From Pseudomonadota bacterium (lineage in GTDB: Bacteria > Pseudomonadota > Gammaproteobacteria > Burkholderiales > Burkholderiaceae_B), in NCBI GenBank assembly GCA_023387815.1, contig JAEWHK010000048.1, forward strand, positions 1-8,147: 8,147 nucleotides of DNA. The letters are read 5' to 3'. Of this stretch, positions 1 through 5,576 are shown in pieces. The notes under the pieces were generated by a model. That model searched no databases, was not told the origin of the DNA, and saw nothing but the letters and a program-made list of their open reading frames with translations. The position numbers were made by a program, and so were the translations under genes. Positions within the stretch are counted from its first letter, which is position 1; each line of letters opens with the position of its first letter.

Positions 1-57
1 ACCGTTGCGGGTGTTTCACCCTTTGAGATGCAGGTATACCTTCCGGGTTACGGCTAG
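1..57 (+). CDS. Possible C-terminal end of an upstream gene (partial, unidentified)
   Basis: Reading from the first base of the window, frame 1 stays open for 18 codons and ends at a TAG at 55-57. The peptide reads TVAGVSPFEMQVYLPGYG, which looks more protein-like than the other frames here. The upstream part lies outside the window, so there is no start codon and no domain to recognise. An open stretch of 18 codons is easily produced by chance. The alternative is that the whole stretch is intergenic. I do not recognise a family. Confidence 0.2.
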   Translation, partial: TVAGVSPFEMQVYLPGYG

Positions 58-175
58 ACCGAGTTGCGGATAGCGGGCAGAAGGCACATAACATAGCCTT
101 GATAGCCAATACATTCAAGTATAACCATCGGGGAGCACGAATCCAAGGAACTTTTACGAATACTCGGGAATTTAC

Positions 176-190
176 CGGTTTCAATCGGTT
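176..190 (+). repeat. CGGTT direct repeat, 10-base period, possible regulator site
   Basis: CGGTT occurs at 176-180 and again at 186-190, so the two copies sit on the same face of the helix. They lie about 26 bases upstream of the candidate -35 element at 216-221, a distance that would suit an activator. Five-base repeats are common by chance, and no known regulator consensus is recognised. Confidence 0.15.
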
Positions 191-215
191 GATCTTGCTA
201 TATTTCGATATTCCG

Positions 216-243
216 TTGCTAGCGACCCACGCCGCGTTATGAT
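216..243 (+). promoter_or_regulatory. Candidate sigma70 promoter for maeB-doxX
   Basis: A -35-like TTGCTA (216-221, 4 of 6 consensus bases) is separated by 16 bases from a -10-like TATGAT (238-243, 5 of 6). Transcription would start near 250 and give a leader of roughly 88 bases before the maeB ATG. This is the best-looking pair found by eye in the region. Other AT-rich hexamers occur nearby, so the assignment is tentative. Confidence 0.3.
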
Positions 244-250
244 ATTGCCT

Positions 251-284
251 TGCGCGACCCGGATTCCCGCCGGGCAAAATCGCA
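251..284 (+). other. Hairpin-forming segment in the maeB leader
   Basis: CCCGG (258-262) can pair with CCGGG (270-274) around a seven-base loop. Flanking TGCG (251-254) can pair with CGCA (281-284), or alternatively GCGA (254-257) with TCGC (280-283), giving an interrupted longer stem. It would lie at the very 5' end of the transcript if the candidate promoter is right. No T-tract follows, so it is not a classical terminator. It may stabilise the mRNA or be incidental. Confidence 0.25.
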
Positions 285-337
285 GCCAATGCCGCATTAA
301 ACAAAACAGCTTTTGATGAACCTTAAGGATTACTAAC

Positions 338-2620
338 ATGAGTCACGACCGTAACAAACTTGCCCTGGATTACCACGCGTATCCTACGCCAGGCAAAATT
401 TCAGTTACGCCCACCAAACCGCTGGCCAACCAGGATGACCTGTCCCTGGCCTATTCTCCCGGGGTGGCTGCTGCGTGCATGGCAATTTTTGCCGAGGGCG
501 ATCTGGCTGCGTCCAAATATACCTCACGCTCCAATCTGGTAGGTGTCATTACCAACGGAACTGCCGTACTGGGTCTGGGCAATATTGGCCCCCTGGCCTC
601 CAAACCGGTCATGGAAGGCAAAGGCTGCCTCTTCAAGAAATTCGCCGGCGTAGACGTGTTCGATATTGAACTGGCCGAAAATGACCCGGACAAACTGGTT
701 GATATTATTGCGGCGCTTGAACCGACGCTGGGTGGCGTCAATCTGGAAGACATTAAGGCGCCAGAATGCTTTTATATTGAGAAAAAGCTGCGCGACCGCA
801 TGAAAATCCCGGTTTTCCATGATGACCAGCACGGCACTGCCATTATTTCCTCTGCCGCCATCCTGAACGGCCTGAAAATTGTCGGCAAACAGATTGAAAA
901 CATCAAGCTGGTCTGCTCGGGCGCCGGTGCAGCCGCCATTGCCTGCCTGGATCTGCTGGTCAATCTGGGGGTCTCTCGTCAGAACATCTATGTCGTGGAT
1001 TCCCGCGGTGTTATCTGGGAAGGTCGTGACGAAAACATGGAGCCCAACAAGGCCCGTTACGCACAGAAAACCGAAGATCGCACGCTCGCCGATGTGATGC
1101 GCGATGCCGACGTTTTCCTGGGCTGCTCAACCAAGGACGTGCTGAAACCGGAAATGGTCGCGACCATGGCAAAATCGCCGCTGATTCTGGCGCTGGCCAA
1201 TCCCGACCCGGAAATCCGTCCGGAAGACGCCAAAGCCGTTCGCCCCGACTGCATTATTGCCACCGGCCGTTCAGACTATCCGAATCAGGTCAATAATGTA
1301 CTGTGCTTCCCCTTTATCTTCCGGGGTGCACTGGACGTGGGCGCCACCAGAATTACCGAAGAAATGAAAATGGCTTGCGTCAAGGCCATTGCCGAACTTG
1401 CCCAGGCAGAGCAAAGCGACGAAGTGGCCCTTGCCTACGAAGGTCAGGACCTCAATTTCGGGCCGGAATACATTATTCCCAAGCCGTTTGATCCCCGCCT
1501 GATTGTGCAGATTGCGCCTGCCATTGCCAAAGCCGCCATGGACTCAGGCGTTGCCACGCGTCCAATAGAAGACATGGATGCCTATCGCCAGCAACTGCTT
1601 GGTTTTGTCTACCGCTCCGGTCCATTGATGCGCCCCCTGTTCAAACAGGCCCGCACCACACCACCAAAACGCGTCGTCTATGCAGACGGTGAAGACGAGC
1701 GCGTACTGCGTGCCGCCCAGACGGTGATCGACGAGCAGCTCGCCTTCCCGATTCTGGTCGGTCGTCCCGCCGTGATCGAGATGCGTGTCAAGAAACTGGG
1801 CCTGCGCCTTCTGGCCGGCTCCAACGTGGAAATTGTCAATCCCGAAGACGACGAACGTTTCACCGAAACCTGGACGGCCTACTACAAACTCAAGGGTCGC
1901 GACGGTGTGACGCCGGAAGTGGCCAAGGCCATGGTTCGCAAGCACAACACACTGATCGGCGTATTGCTGATCGAGCGCGGCGATGCCGATGCAATGATCT
2001 GCGGCGTCAGCAGTCGTTTTGACAATCAGCTCAAATATGTTTCCGAGGTTATTGGCCTGAAAGAAGGTGTCAGCACCTACGCCGCAATGAACGTGCTGAT
2101 TCTGCCCGACCAGACCCTGTTCATCTGCGATACGCATGTCAACGAGGATCCGACAGACGAACAGATCGCCGACATTACCATCCAGGCAGCAGACGAAATG
2201 ATTCGGTTTGGCATTCAGCCCAAGATCGCCCTGCTCTCTCACTCCAATTTCGGCAGCCGCCCAACGGATTCTTCCCGGAAAATGGCCTCTGCGCGTCGGC
2301 TCATCACCGCAAGACGCCCCGACCTGGAAATCGATGGTGAAATGCACGCTGATGCGGCCCTGTCCGAACGCGTCCGCCTGAACAGCTATCCGGATTCGAC
2401 ATTGACGGGTCGCGCCAATCTGCTGATCATGCCGAACCTGGATACGGGCAATATTACCTACAACATGCTCAAGATGACCGGCAGCCATGGTATTGCCATG
2501 GGCCCGATTCTGCTGGGCGCAGCCAAACCCGTACATATCCTGACTACCAGCACCACCACACGCCGCATTGTAAATATGACTGCGCTGGCCGTTGTGGACA
2601 CACTAGGAGAAAGCAAATAA
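338..2620 (+). CDS. maeB: Malic enzyme with C-terminal phosphotransacetylase-like domain
   Basis: Cytoplasmic enzyme that oxidatively decarboxylates malate to pyruvate and CO2 with reduction of NAD(P)+. The 760 residues match the usual length of the large MaeB-type enzymes. The N-terminal malic domain (about 15-155) shows LAYSPGVA at 38-44 with the likely catalytic Tyr39, and a conserved VMEGKG at 91-96 with Lys95. Probable divalent-metal ligands lie in LEDIKAP (Glu137, Asp138) and FHDDQHG (Asp162, Asp163). The dinucleotide-binding domain follows, with GAGAAA at 195-200. Residues about 430-755 are a phosphotransacetylase-like (PTA_PTB) domain. In E. coli MaeB this part is needed for acetyl-CoA regulation rather than proven transacetylase activity, and I infer the same here. 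The cofactor is probably NADP+ by homology but is not proven. AAGGA at 325-329, 8 bases before ATG, supports the start. The stop overlaps the next gene's ATG. Confidence 0.95.
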   Translation: MSHDRNKLALDYHAYPTPGKISVTPTKPLANQDDLSLAYSPGVAAACMAIFAEGDLAASKYTSRSNLVGVITNGTAVLGLGNIGPLASKPVMEGKGCLFKKFAGVDVFDIELAENDPDKLVDIIAALEPTLGGVNLEDIKAPECFYIEKKLRDRMKIPVFHDDQHGTAIISSAAILNGLKIVGKQIENIKLVCSGAGAAAIACLDLLVNLGVSRQNIYVVDSRGVIWEGRDENMEPNKARYAQKTEDRTLADVMRDADVFLGCSTKDVLKPEMVATMAKSPLILALANPDPEIRPEDAKAVRPDCIIATGRSDYPNQVNNVLCFPFIFRGALDVGATRITEEMKMACVKAIAELAQAEQSDEVALAYEGQDLNFGPEYIIPKPFDPRLIVQIAPAIAKAAMDSGVATRPIEDMDAYRQQLLGFVYRSGPLMRPLFKQARTTPPKRVVYADGEDERVLRAAQTVIDEQLAFPILVGRPAVIEMRVKKLGLRLLAGSNVEIVNPEDDERFTETWTAYYKLKGRDGVTPEVAKAMVRKHNTLIGVLLIERGDADAMICGVSSRFDNQLKYVSEVIGLKEGVSTYAAMNVLILPDQTLFICDTHVNEDPTDEQIADITIQAADEMIRFGIQPKIALLSHSNFGSRPTDSSRKMASARRLITARRPDLEIDGEMHADAALSERVRLNSYPDSTLTGRANLLIMPNLDTGNITYNMLKMTGSHGIAMGPILLGAAKPVHILTTSTTTRRIVNMTALAVVDTLGESK

Positions 2621-3015
2621 TGCGTTCTGATGATCTTTCAAAACTCGTCCTGCGTCTGACCCTGGGCATCCTTCTGATCATGCACGGCATTTTCAAAGTG
2701 CAAAATGGGATCGGCGGAATCATGGGAATGGTGTCGTCCACCGGACTGCCTTCCTTTCTGGCCTATGGCGTTTATGTGGGTGAGGTGATCGCCCCCATTC
2801 TTCTGATCATCGGTCTTTACACCCGCGTGGCGGCAGTGCTGGTCATCATCAATATGCTGGTCGCAATCGTACTGGTCCACAGCGGTCAGATTGCGATGCT
2901 TGGTGGCAACGGTGGCTTTAAACTGGAGCTGCAGTACTTCTACCTGTTCGCCGCAGTTGCTGTATTCCTGGGTGGCGCGGGCAGGTTCAGTATGAACAGT
3001 CCATACAACAACTAA
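2620..3015 (+). CDS. DoxX family small integral membrane protein
   Basis: A 131-residue inner-membrane protein with four predicted transmembrane helices at about 9-27, 47-67, 70-87 and 103-120. The first helix has the DoxX-type pattern of a hydrophobic stretch ending in MHGIFKV (21-27), followed by a glycine-rich loop. GEVIAP (54-59) in helix 2 is also typical. Length and topology fit the DoxX/DoxD-like family, whose biochemical role in most bacteria is unknown. Members have been linked to quinone or thiol redox chemistry at the membrane, but the sequence proves nothing about this one. Its ATG shares one base with the maeB TAA (TAATG), and AGGAG at 2605-2609 lies inside the end of maeB, so it should be co-transcribed and probably translationally coupled. 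There is no signal peptide and no obvious redox cysteine pair. It is the last gene before a strong terminator. Confidence 0.85.
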   Translation: MRSDDLSKLVLRLTLGILLIMHGIFKVQNGIGGIMGMVSSTGLPSFLAYGVYVGEVIAPILLIIGLYTRVAAVLVIINMLVAIVLVHSGQIAMLGGNGGFKLELQYFYLFAAVAVFLGGAGRFSMNSPYNN

Positions 3016-3029
3016 GCGTTGACGCATCA

Positions 3030-3050
3030 GACGCAGACAGGTTCTGCGTC
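3030..3050 (+). other. Perfect 8-bp hairpin downstream of doxX
   Basis: GACGCAGA (3030-3037) pairs perfectly with TCTGCGTC (3043-3050) around a five-base loop. It begins 15 bases after the doxX stop codon and lies just before the intrinsic terminator. There is no T-tract directly after it, so it is more likely a 3' mRNA stabiliser or part of a compound terminator than a terminator by itself. Confidence 0.5.
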
Positions 3051-3059
3051 GGAACGAAT

Positions 3060-3093
3060 AAAAGGGATGGCCGAAAATGCCATCCCTTTTTTT
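3060..3093 (+). terminator. Intrinsic terminator of the maeB-doxX operon
   Basis: A 12-bp perfect stem pairs 3060-3071 (AAAAGGGATGGC) with 3079-3090 (GCCATCCCTTTT) around a seven-base loop. A run of seven T at 3087-3093 follows on the plus strand. The A-run at the base of the left arm (3060-3063) gives only a short T-run on the other strand, so activity should be mainly plus-strand. It sits 45 bases after the doxX stop. Confidence 0.9.
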
Positions 3094-3135
3094 ATATCGA
3101 ACACGTCGATGCTTCCTAATTTTGCGCGCGCTGCC

Positions 3136-3165
3136 GGGTCTGTTTGCTGTTCAAACGCAGGACCC
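3136..3165. other. Imperfect hairpin between the two terminators
   Basis: GGGTC (3136-3140) can pair with GACCC (3161-3165) and GTTTG (3142-3146) with CAAAC (3152-3156), leaving a one-base bulge on one side and four bases on the other. No T-tract follows on either strand in the right place. It adds to the structured zone between the convergent operons and has no clear function. Confidence 0.3.
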
Positions 3166-3166
3166 C

Positions 3167-3195
3167 AAAAAAAACCGCAGCCCTAAGGCTGCGGT
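3167..3195 (-). terminator. Intrinsic terminator after gltA
   Basis: Read on the minus strand, ACCGCAGCC (3195-3187) pairs with GGCTGCGGT (3182-3174): a perfect 9-bp, GC-rich stem with a four-base loop (3183-3186). Eight consecutive T follow on the minus strand (A run 3167-3174 on plus, with the first overlapping the stem base). It begins 34 bases beyond the gltA stop codon and should end the sdhCDAB-sdhE-gltA transcript. Confidence 0.9.
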
Positions 3196-3229
3196 CTCTA
3201 TATAGCAGGAATCAGAATCAATGCCAGGA

Positions 3230-4543
3230 TTATTTGCGAGTTTTGATATCGCCCACTTCCCGTGATTCGTAGCCTGTGTAGAGCTGACGTGGACGGCCGA
3301 TTTTGTAATCAGGGTCAGACAGCATTTCGTTCCACTGGGCGATCCAGCCAACAGTCCGTGCCAGCGCGAAGATGGCTGTGAACAGTGACGTTGGAATACC
3401 GATGGCGCGTTGAACGATACCTGAGTAGAAGTCGACGTTCGGATACAGCTTGCGCTCGACGAAGTATGGATCTTCCAGAGCGATACGTTCCACTTCCATG
3501 GCCAGCTTGAACAAAGGATCGTCTTCCAGACCCAGTGACTCCAGTACTTCCTTGCAGGTTTCCTGCATCAGTTTGGCGCGAGGATCGTAGTTTTTGTAGA
3601 CGCGGTGGCCAAAGCCCATCAGGCGAACACCTGAGTTCTTGTCCTTGACCTTCTCCATGAACTCGCCCACTTTGGCAACGCCACCGTTGGCCTGCAGATT
3701 TTCCAGCATATTCAGGCAGGCTTCGTTGGCACCACCGTGAGCAGGGCCCCACAGGCAAGCCACGCCGGCAGCGATGGCTGCAAACGGATCAGTACCGGAA
3801 GAACCGCAAAGACGGACGGTAGAGGTAGAGGCATTCTGTTCGTGATCTGCGTGCAGAATGAAGATGCGATCCAGCGCACGTTCAACCACATCATTGACCT
3901 TATACTCTTCGCAAGGCGTTGCAAACATCATGCGCAGGAAGTTACCTGTGTAGGACAGATCGTTTTGCGGATAGATGAAAGGCTGACCCAGAGAATATTT
4001 ATAGGCCATCGCGACCAGCGTTGGCATTTTTGCAATCAGGCGGATTGCAGAAATATGACGATGCTCGGGATTGGTGATATCTGTGGAATCGTGATAGAAG
4101 GCAGACAGCGCGCCAACCAGACCAGTCAATACGGCCATGGGATGTGCGTCACGACGGAAGCCGCGCAGGAAAAAGTGCATCTGCTCGTTGACCATGGTGT
4201 GATGCGTCACATTCTGGTCGAACTCTACTTTCTGCTTCTCATTAGGCAGTTCGCCGTTCAGAATCAGGTAGCAGATATCCAGAAAGCTGCAGTTGACTGC
4301 CAGTTGCTCAATAGGATAGCCGCGATACAGCAGTTCGCCTTTTTCACCATCAATATAGGTAATTTTTGATTCGCAAGCGGCTGTGGACATGAAACCGGGG
4401 TCATACGTGAACATGTCGGTCTGGCTGTACAGCTTACGGATGTCAATCACATCCGGTCCTACCGTGCCTTTGTAGATAGGCAGTTCGATTTTCGTCGAAT
4501 CATCTGAAAAGCTCAGAATCGCTTTCTTGTCAGAGAGGTTCAT
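3230..4543 (-). CDS. gltA: Citrate synthase, type II (hexameric Gram-negative type)
   Basis: Condenses acetyl-CoA with oxaloacetate to citrate, the first step of the TCA cycle, in the cytoplasm. The 437 residues are close to the usual 425-440 for the Gram-negative allosteric type. The catalytic triad is intact: His269 in WGPAHGGANEA, His313 in GFGHRVYKN and Asp371 in YPNVDFYSG. HADHEQNASTSTVR (231-244) is the family signature. Cys211 in TPCEEYKVN aligns with E. coli Cys206, the cysteine near the NADH inhibitory site, so NADH regulation is plausible but not proven. The ATG start is supported by AAGGAAG (4554-4548) four bases upstream and by the conserved N-terminus MNLSDKKA. It is the last gene of the SDH operon, 39 bases after sdhE, with a hairpin and T-run in the gap that may reduce read-through. 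Confidence 0.97.
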   Translation of the reverse strand: MNLSDKKAILSFSDDSTKIELPIYKGTVGPDVIDIRKLYSQTDMFTYDPGFMSTAACESKITYIDGEKGELLYRGYPIEQLAVNCSFLDICYLILNGELPNEKQKVEFDQNVTHHTMVNEQMHFFLRGFRRDAHPMAVLTGLVGALSAFYHDSTDITNPEHRHISAIRLIAKMPTLVAMAYKYSLGQPFIYPQNDLSYTGNFLRMMFATPCEEYKVNDVVERALDRIFILHADHEQNASTSTVRLCGSSGTDPFAAIAAGVACLWGPAHGGANEACLNMLENLQANGGVAKVGEFMEKVKDKNSGVRLMGFGHRVYKNYDPRAKLMQETCKEVLESLGLEDDPLFKLAMEVERIALEDPYFVERKLYPNVDFYSGIVQRAIGIPTSLFTAIFALARTVGWIAQWNEMLSDPDYKIGRPRQLYTGYESREVGDIKTRK

Positions 4544-4557
4544 TTAACTTCCTTAAG

Positions 4558-4578
4558 AAAAAACCAGACTTCGGCCTG
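4558..4578 (-). terminator. Short hairpin plus six-T run between sdhE and gltA (possible leaky terminator)
   Basis: On the minus strand, CAGGC (4578-4574) pairs with GTCTG (4569-4565), including one G-U pair, around the four-base loop CGAA. One G and then six T (4563-4558) follow. The plus-strand version has an A-C mismatch where the minus RNA has G-U, so the fold favours the gltA direction. The stem is only 5 bp, so complete termination is unlikely. Partial attenuation before gltA is possible. The gltA Shine-Dalgarno begins just downstream, at 4554. Confidence 0.35.
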
Positions 4579-4582
4579 CCCT

Positions 4583-4843
4583 TTATCCTTGTCGCATCAA
4601 ACCAATAAGGCGGTTTATATTAGGCGTATCATAGATACCTTCCGGATTGGCACGATCAAGAAGAATATCAAGCAGACTGTTGTCATCAAGTTCAAAAAGC
4701 TGAGTCAGCGAGGAAACGTCCTCATCGGTCAGCTCCTGTTCATAACGATCCAAAAATCGGGTGATGATCAGATCGTTTTCAAGCAATCCCCGGCGGGCAC
4801 GCCAGCGTATCCGCGCCCGTTCCAGTTCGGTCAGCGTAGCCAT
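4583..4843 (-). CDS. sdhE: SdhE, FAD assembly factor for succinate dehydrogenase
   Basis: A small cytoplasmic protein (86 residues, usual length 80-95) of the SdhE/YgfY (Sdh5, DUF339) family. It binds apo-SdhA and promotes covalent attachment of FAD to its histidine. The hallmark RGxxE motif is seen as RGLLE at 18-22, in an acidic and hydrophobic all-helical context (about 4-82) ending in NRLIGLM. It lies 6 bases after the sdhB stop, directly behind the genes whose products it matures, which supports the assignment. No good Shine-Dalgarno precedes the ATG (upstream reads GGTCTGATTATTC), so translation probably depends on ribosomes finishing sdhB. That fits an assembly factor needed in smaller amounts than the subunits; this last point is inference. 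Confidence 0.93.
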   Translation of the reverse strand: MATLTELERARIRWRARRGLLENDLIITRFLDRYEQELTDEDVSSLTQLFELDDNSLLDILLDRANPEGIYDTPNINRLIGLMRQG

Positions 4844-4849
4844 GAATAA

Positions 4850-5566
4850 TCAGACCGCCCGACGAACCATGAGTTCCTTGATTTTGCCAATTGCCTTGGT
4901 TGGATTCAGTCCTTTTGGACATACATCCGCGCAATTCATAATGGTGTGGCAACGGAACAGACGGTACGGGTCATTCAGATTGTCCAGGCGCTGGTTCGTC
5001 GCTTCATCACGACTGTCAGCGATGAACCGGTAAGCCTGCAACAGGCCTGCCGGGCCAACGAATTTGTCGGGATTCCACCAGAACGAAGGACAGGAAGTCG
5101 AGCAGCACGCACAAAGAATACATTCGTAAAGACCATCAAGTTCTTCACGGGCTTCGGGCGACTGCAGACGCTCTTTCTCTGGCGGCGGCGTGTCGTTGAT
5201 CAGATAAGGACGGATGGAATGATACTGGTTGAAGAAGTGCGTCATATCGACAATCAGATCCCGGATGACCGGCAGACCGGGCAAGGGACGAAGAACGATA
5301 GGCTCTTTCAGTTCATTCAGGTTGGTGGTACATGCCAGACCGTTACGGCCGTTGATATTCATGGCATCAGAACCACAAACCCCTTCGCGGCAGGAACGGC
5401 GGATGGCAATACTGTCATCAACGTCATTCTTGATGCGGATAATCGCATCGAGCAGCATCTTGTCTGTGGGCTGGAGTTCCACTTCGAGCTTTTGCATGTA
5501 GGGACGCTCATCCTTGTCAGGATCGTAGCGGTAAATCTCGAATTTCATGATACGTTTTGTACTCAT
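4850..5566 (-). CDS. sdhB: Succinate dehydrogenase iron-sulfur subunit
   Basis: Electron-transfer subunit of complex II at the cytoplasmic face of the inner membrane, passing electrons from SdhA FAD to quinone. The 238 residues match the family. The N-terminal ferredoxin domain carries the [2Fe-2S] ligands Cys59, Cys64, Asp67 and Cys79; Asp as the third ligand is also found in E. coli. The C-terminal domain has CILCACC and a following cysteine (Cys149, 152, 155 and 159), plus CHTIMNCADVCP (Cys206, 212, 216). By family pattern, Cys149, 152, 155 and 216 bind [4Fe-4S], and Cys159, 206 and 212 bind [3Fe-4S]. The tryptophan pair in PSFWWNP (163-164) belongs to the quinone site. AGGA at 5574-5571 precedes the ATG by four bases. 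The gap to sdhA is 10 bases. Confidence 0.97.
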   Translation of the reverse strand: MSTKRIMKFEIYRYDPDKDERPYMQKLEVELQPTDKMLLDAIIRIKNDVDDSIAIRRSCREGVCGSDAMNINGRNGLACTTNLNELKEPIVLRPLPGLPVIRDLIVDMTHFFNQYHSIRPYLINDTPPPEKERLQSPEAREELDGLYECILCACCSTSCPSFWWNPDKFVGPAGLLQAYRFIADSRDEATNQRLDNLNDPYRLFRCHTIMNCADVCPKGLNPTKAIGKIKELMVRRAV

Positions 5567-5576
5567 AATATCCTGC

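Larger units (their letters stand above)
58..337 (+). other. Intergenic/leader region upstream of maeB
   Basis: About 280 bases without a convincing gene on either strand. It contains a short direct repeat CGGTT at 176-180 and 186-190 (10-base period), a candidate sigma70-type promoter at 216-243, and a hairpin-forming segment at 251-284. Short open frames here on both strands lack ribosome binding sites and show no family features. The likely role is promoter plus 5' untranslated leader of the maeB operon. I do not recognise a named riboswitch or small-RNA family. Confidence 0.5.

Noticed and set aside
9..24. GGGTG-TTT-CACCC inverted repeat followed by TTT as a terminator
   Set aside because: The stem is 5 bp, the loop 3 bases and the T-run only 3. 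It also lies within the possible coding tail, so it is too weak to call.
1..94. Minus-strand open frame running leftward from an ATG at 94
   Set aside because: It has about 31 codons to the edge, no ribosome site and a cysteine/serine/arginine-rich peptide without recognisable character; not supportable.
1544..2536. Long minus-strand open frame (330 codons) opposite maeB
   Set aside because: It is fully antisense to the conserved phosphotransacetylase-like part of maeB. Its composition (rich in His, Gln, Gly and Val) is that expected from reading codon-biased sequence in the opposite frame, and it shows no family motif.
3737..4369. Plus-strand open frame of 210 codons opposite gltA
   Set aside because: It is antisense to the catalytic core of citrate synthase, has no motif of its own, and its amino-acid composition is that of a shadow frame.
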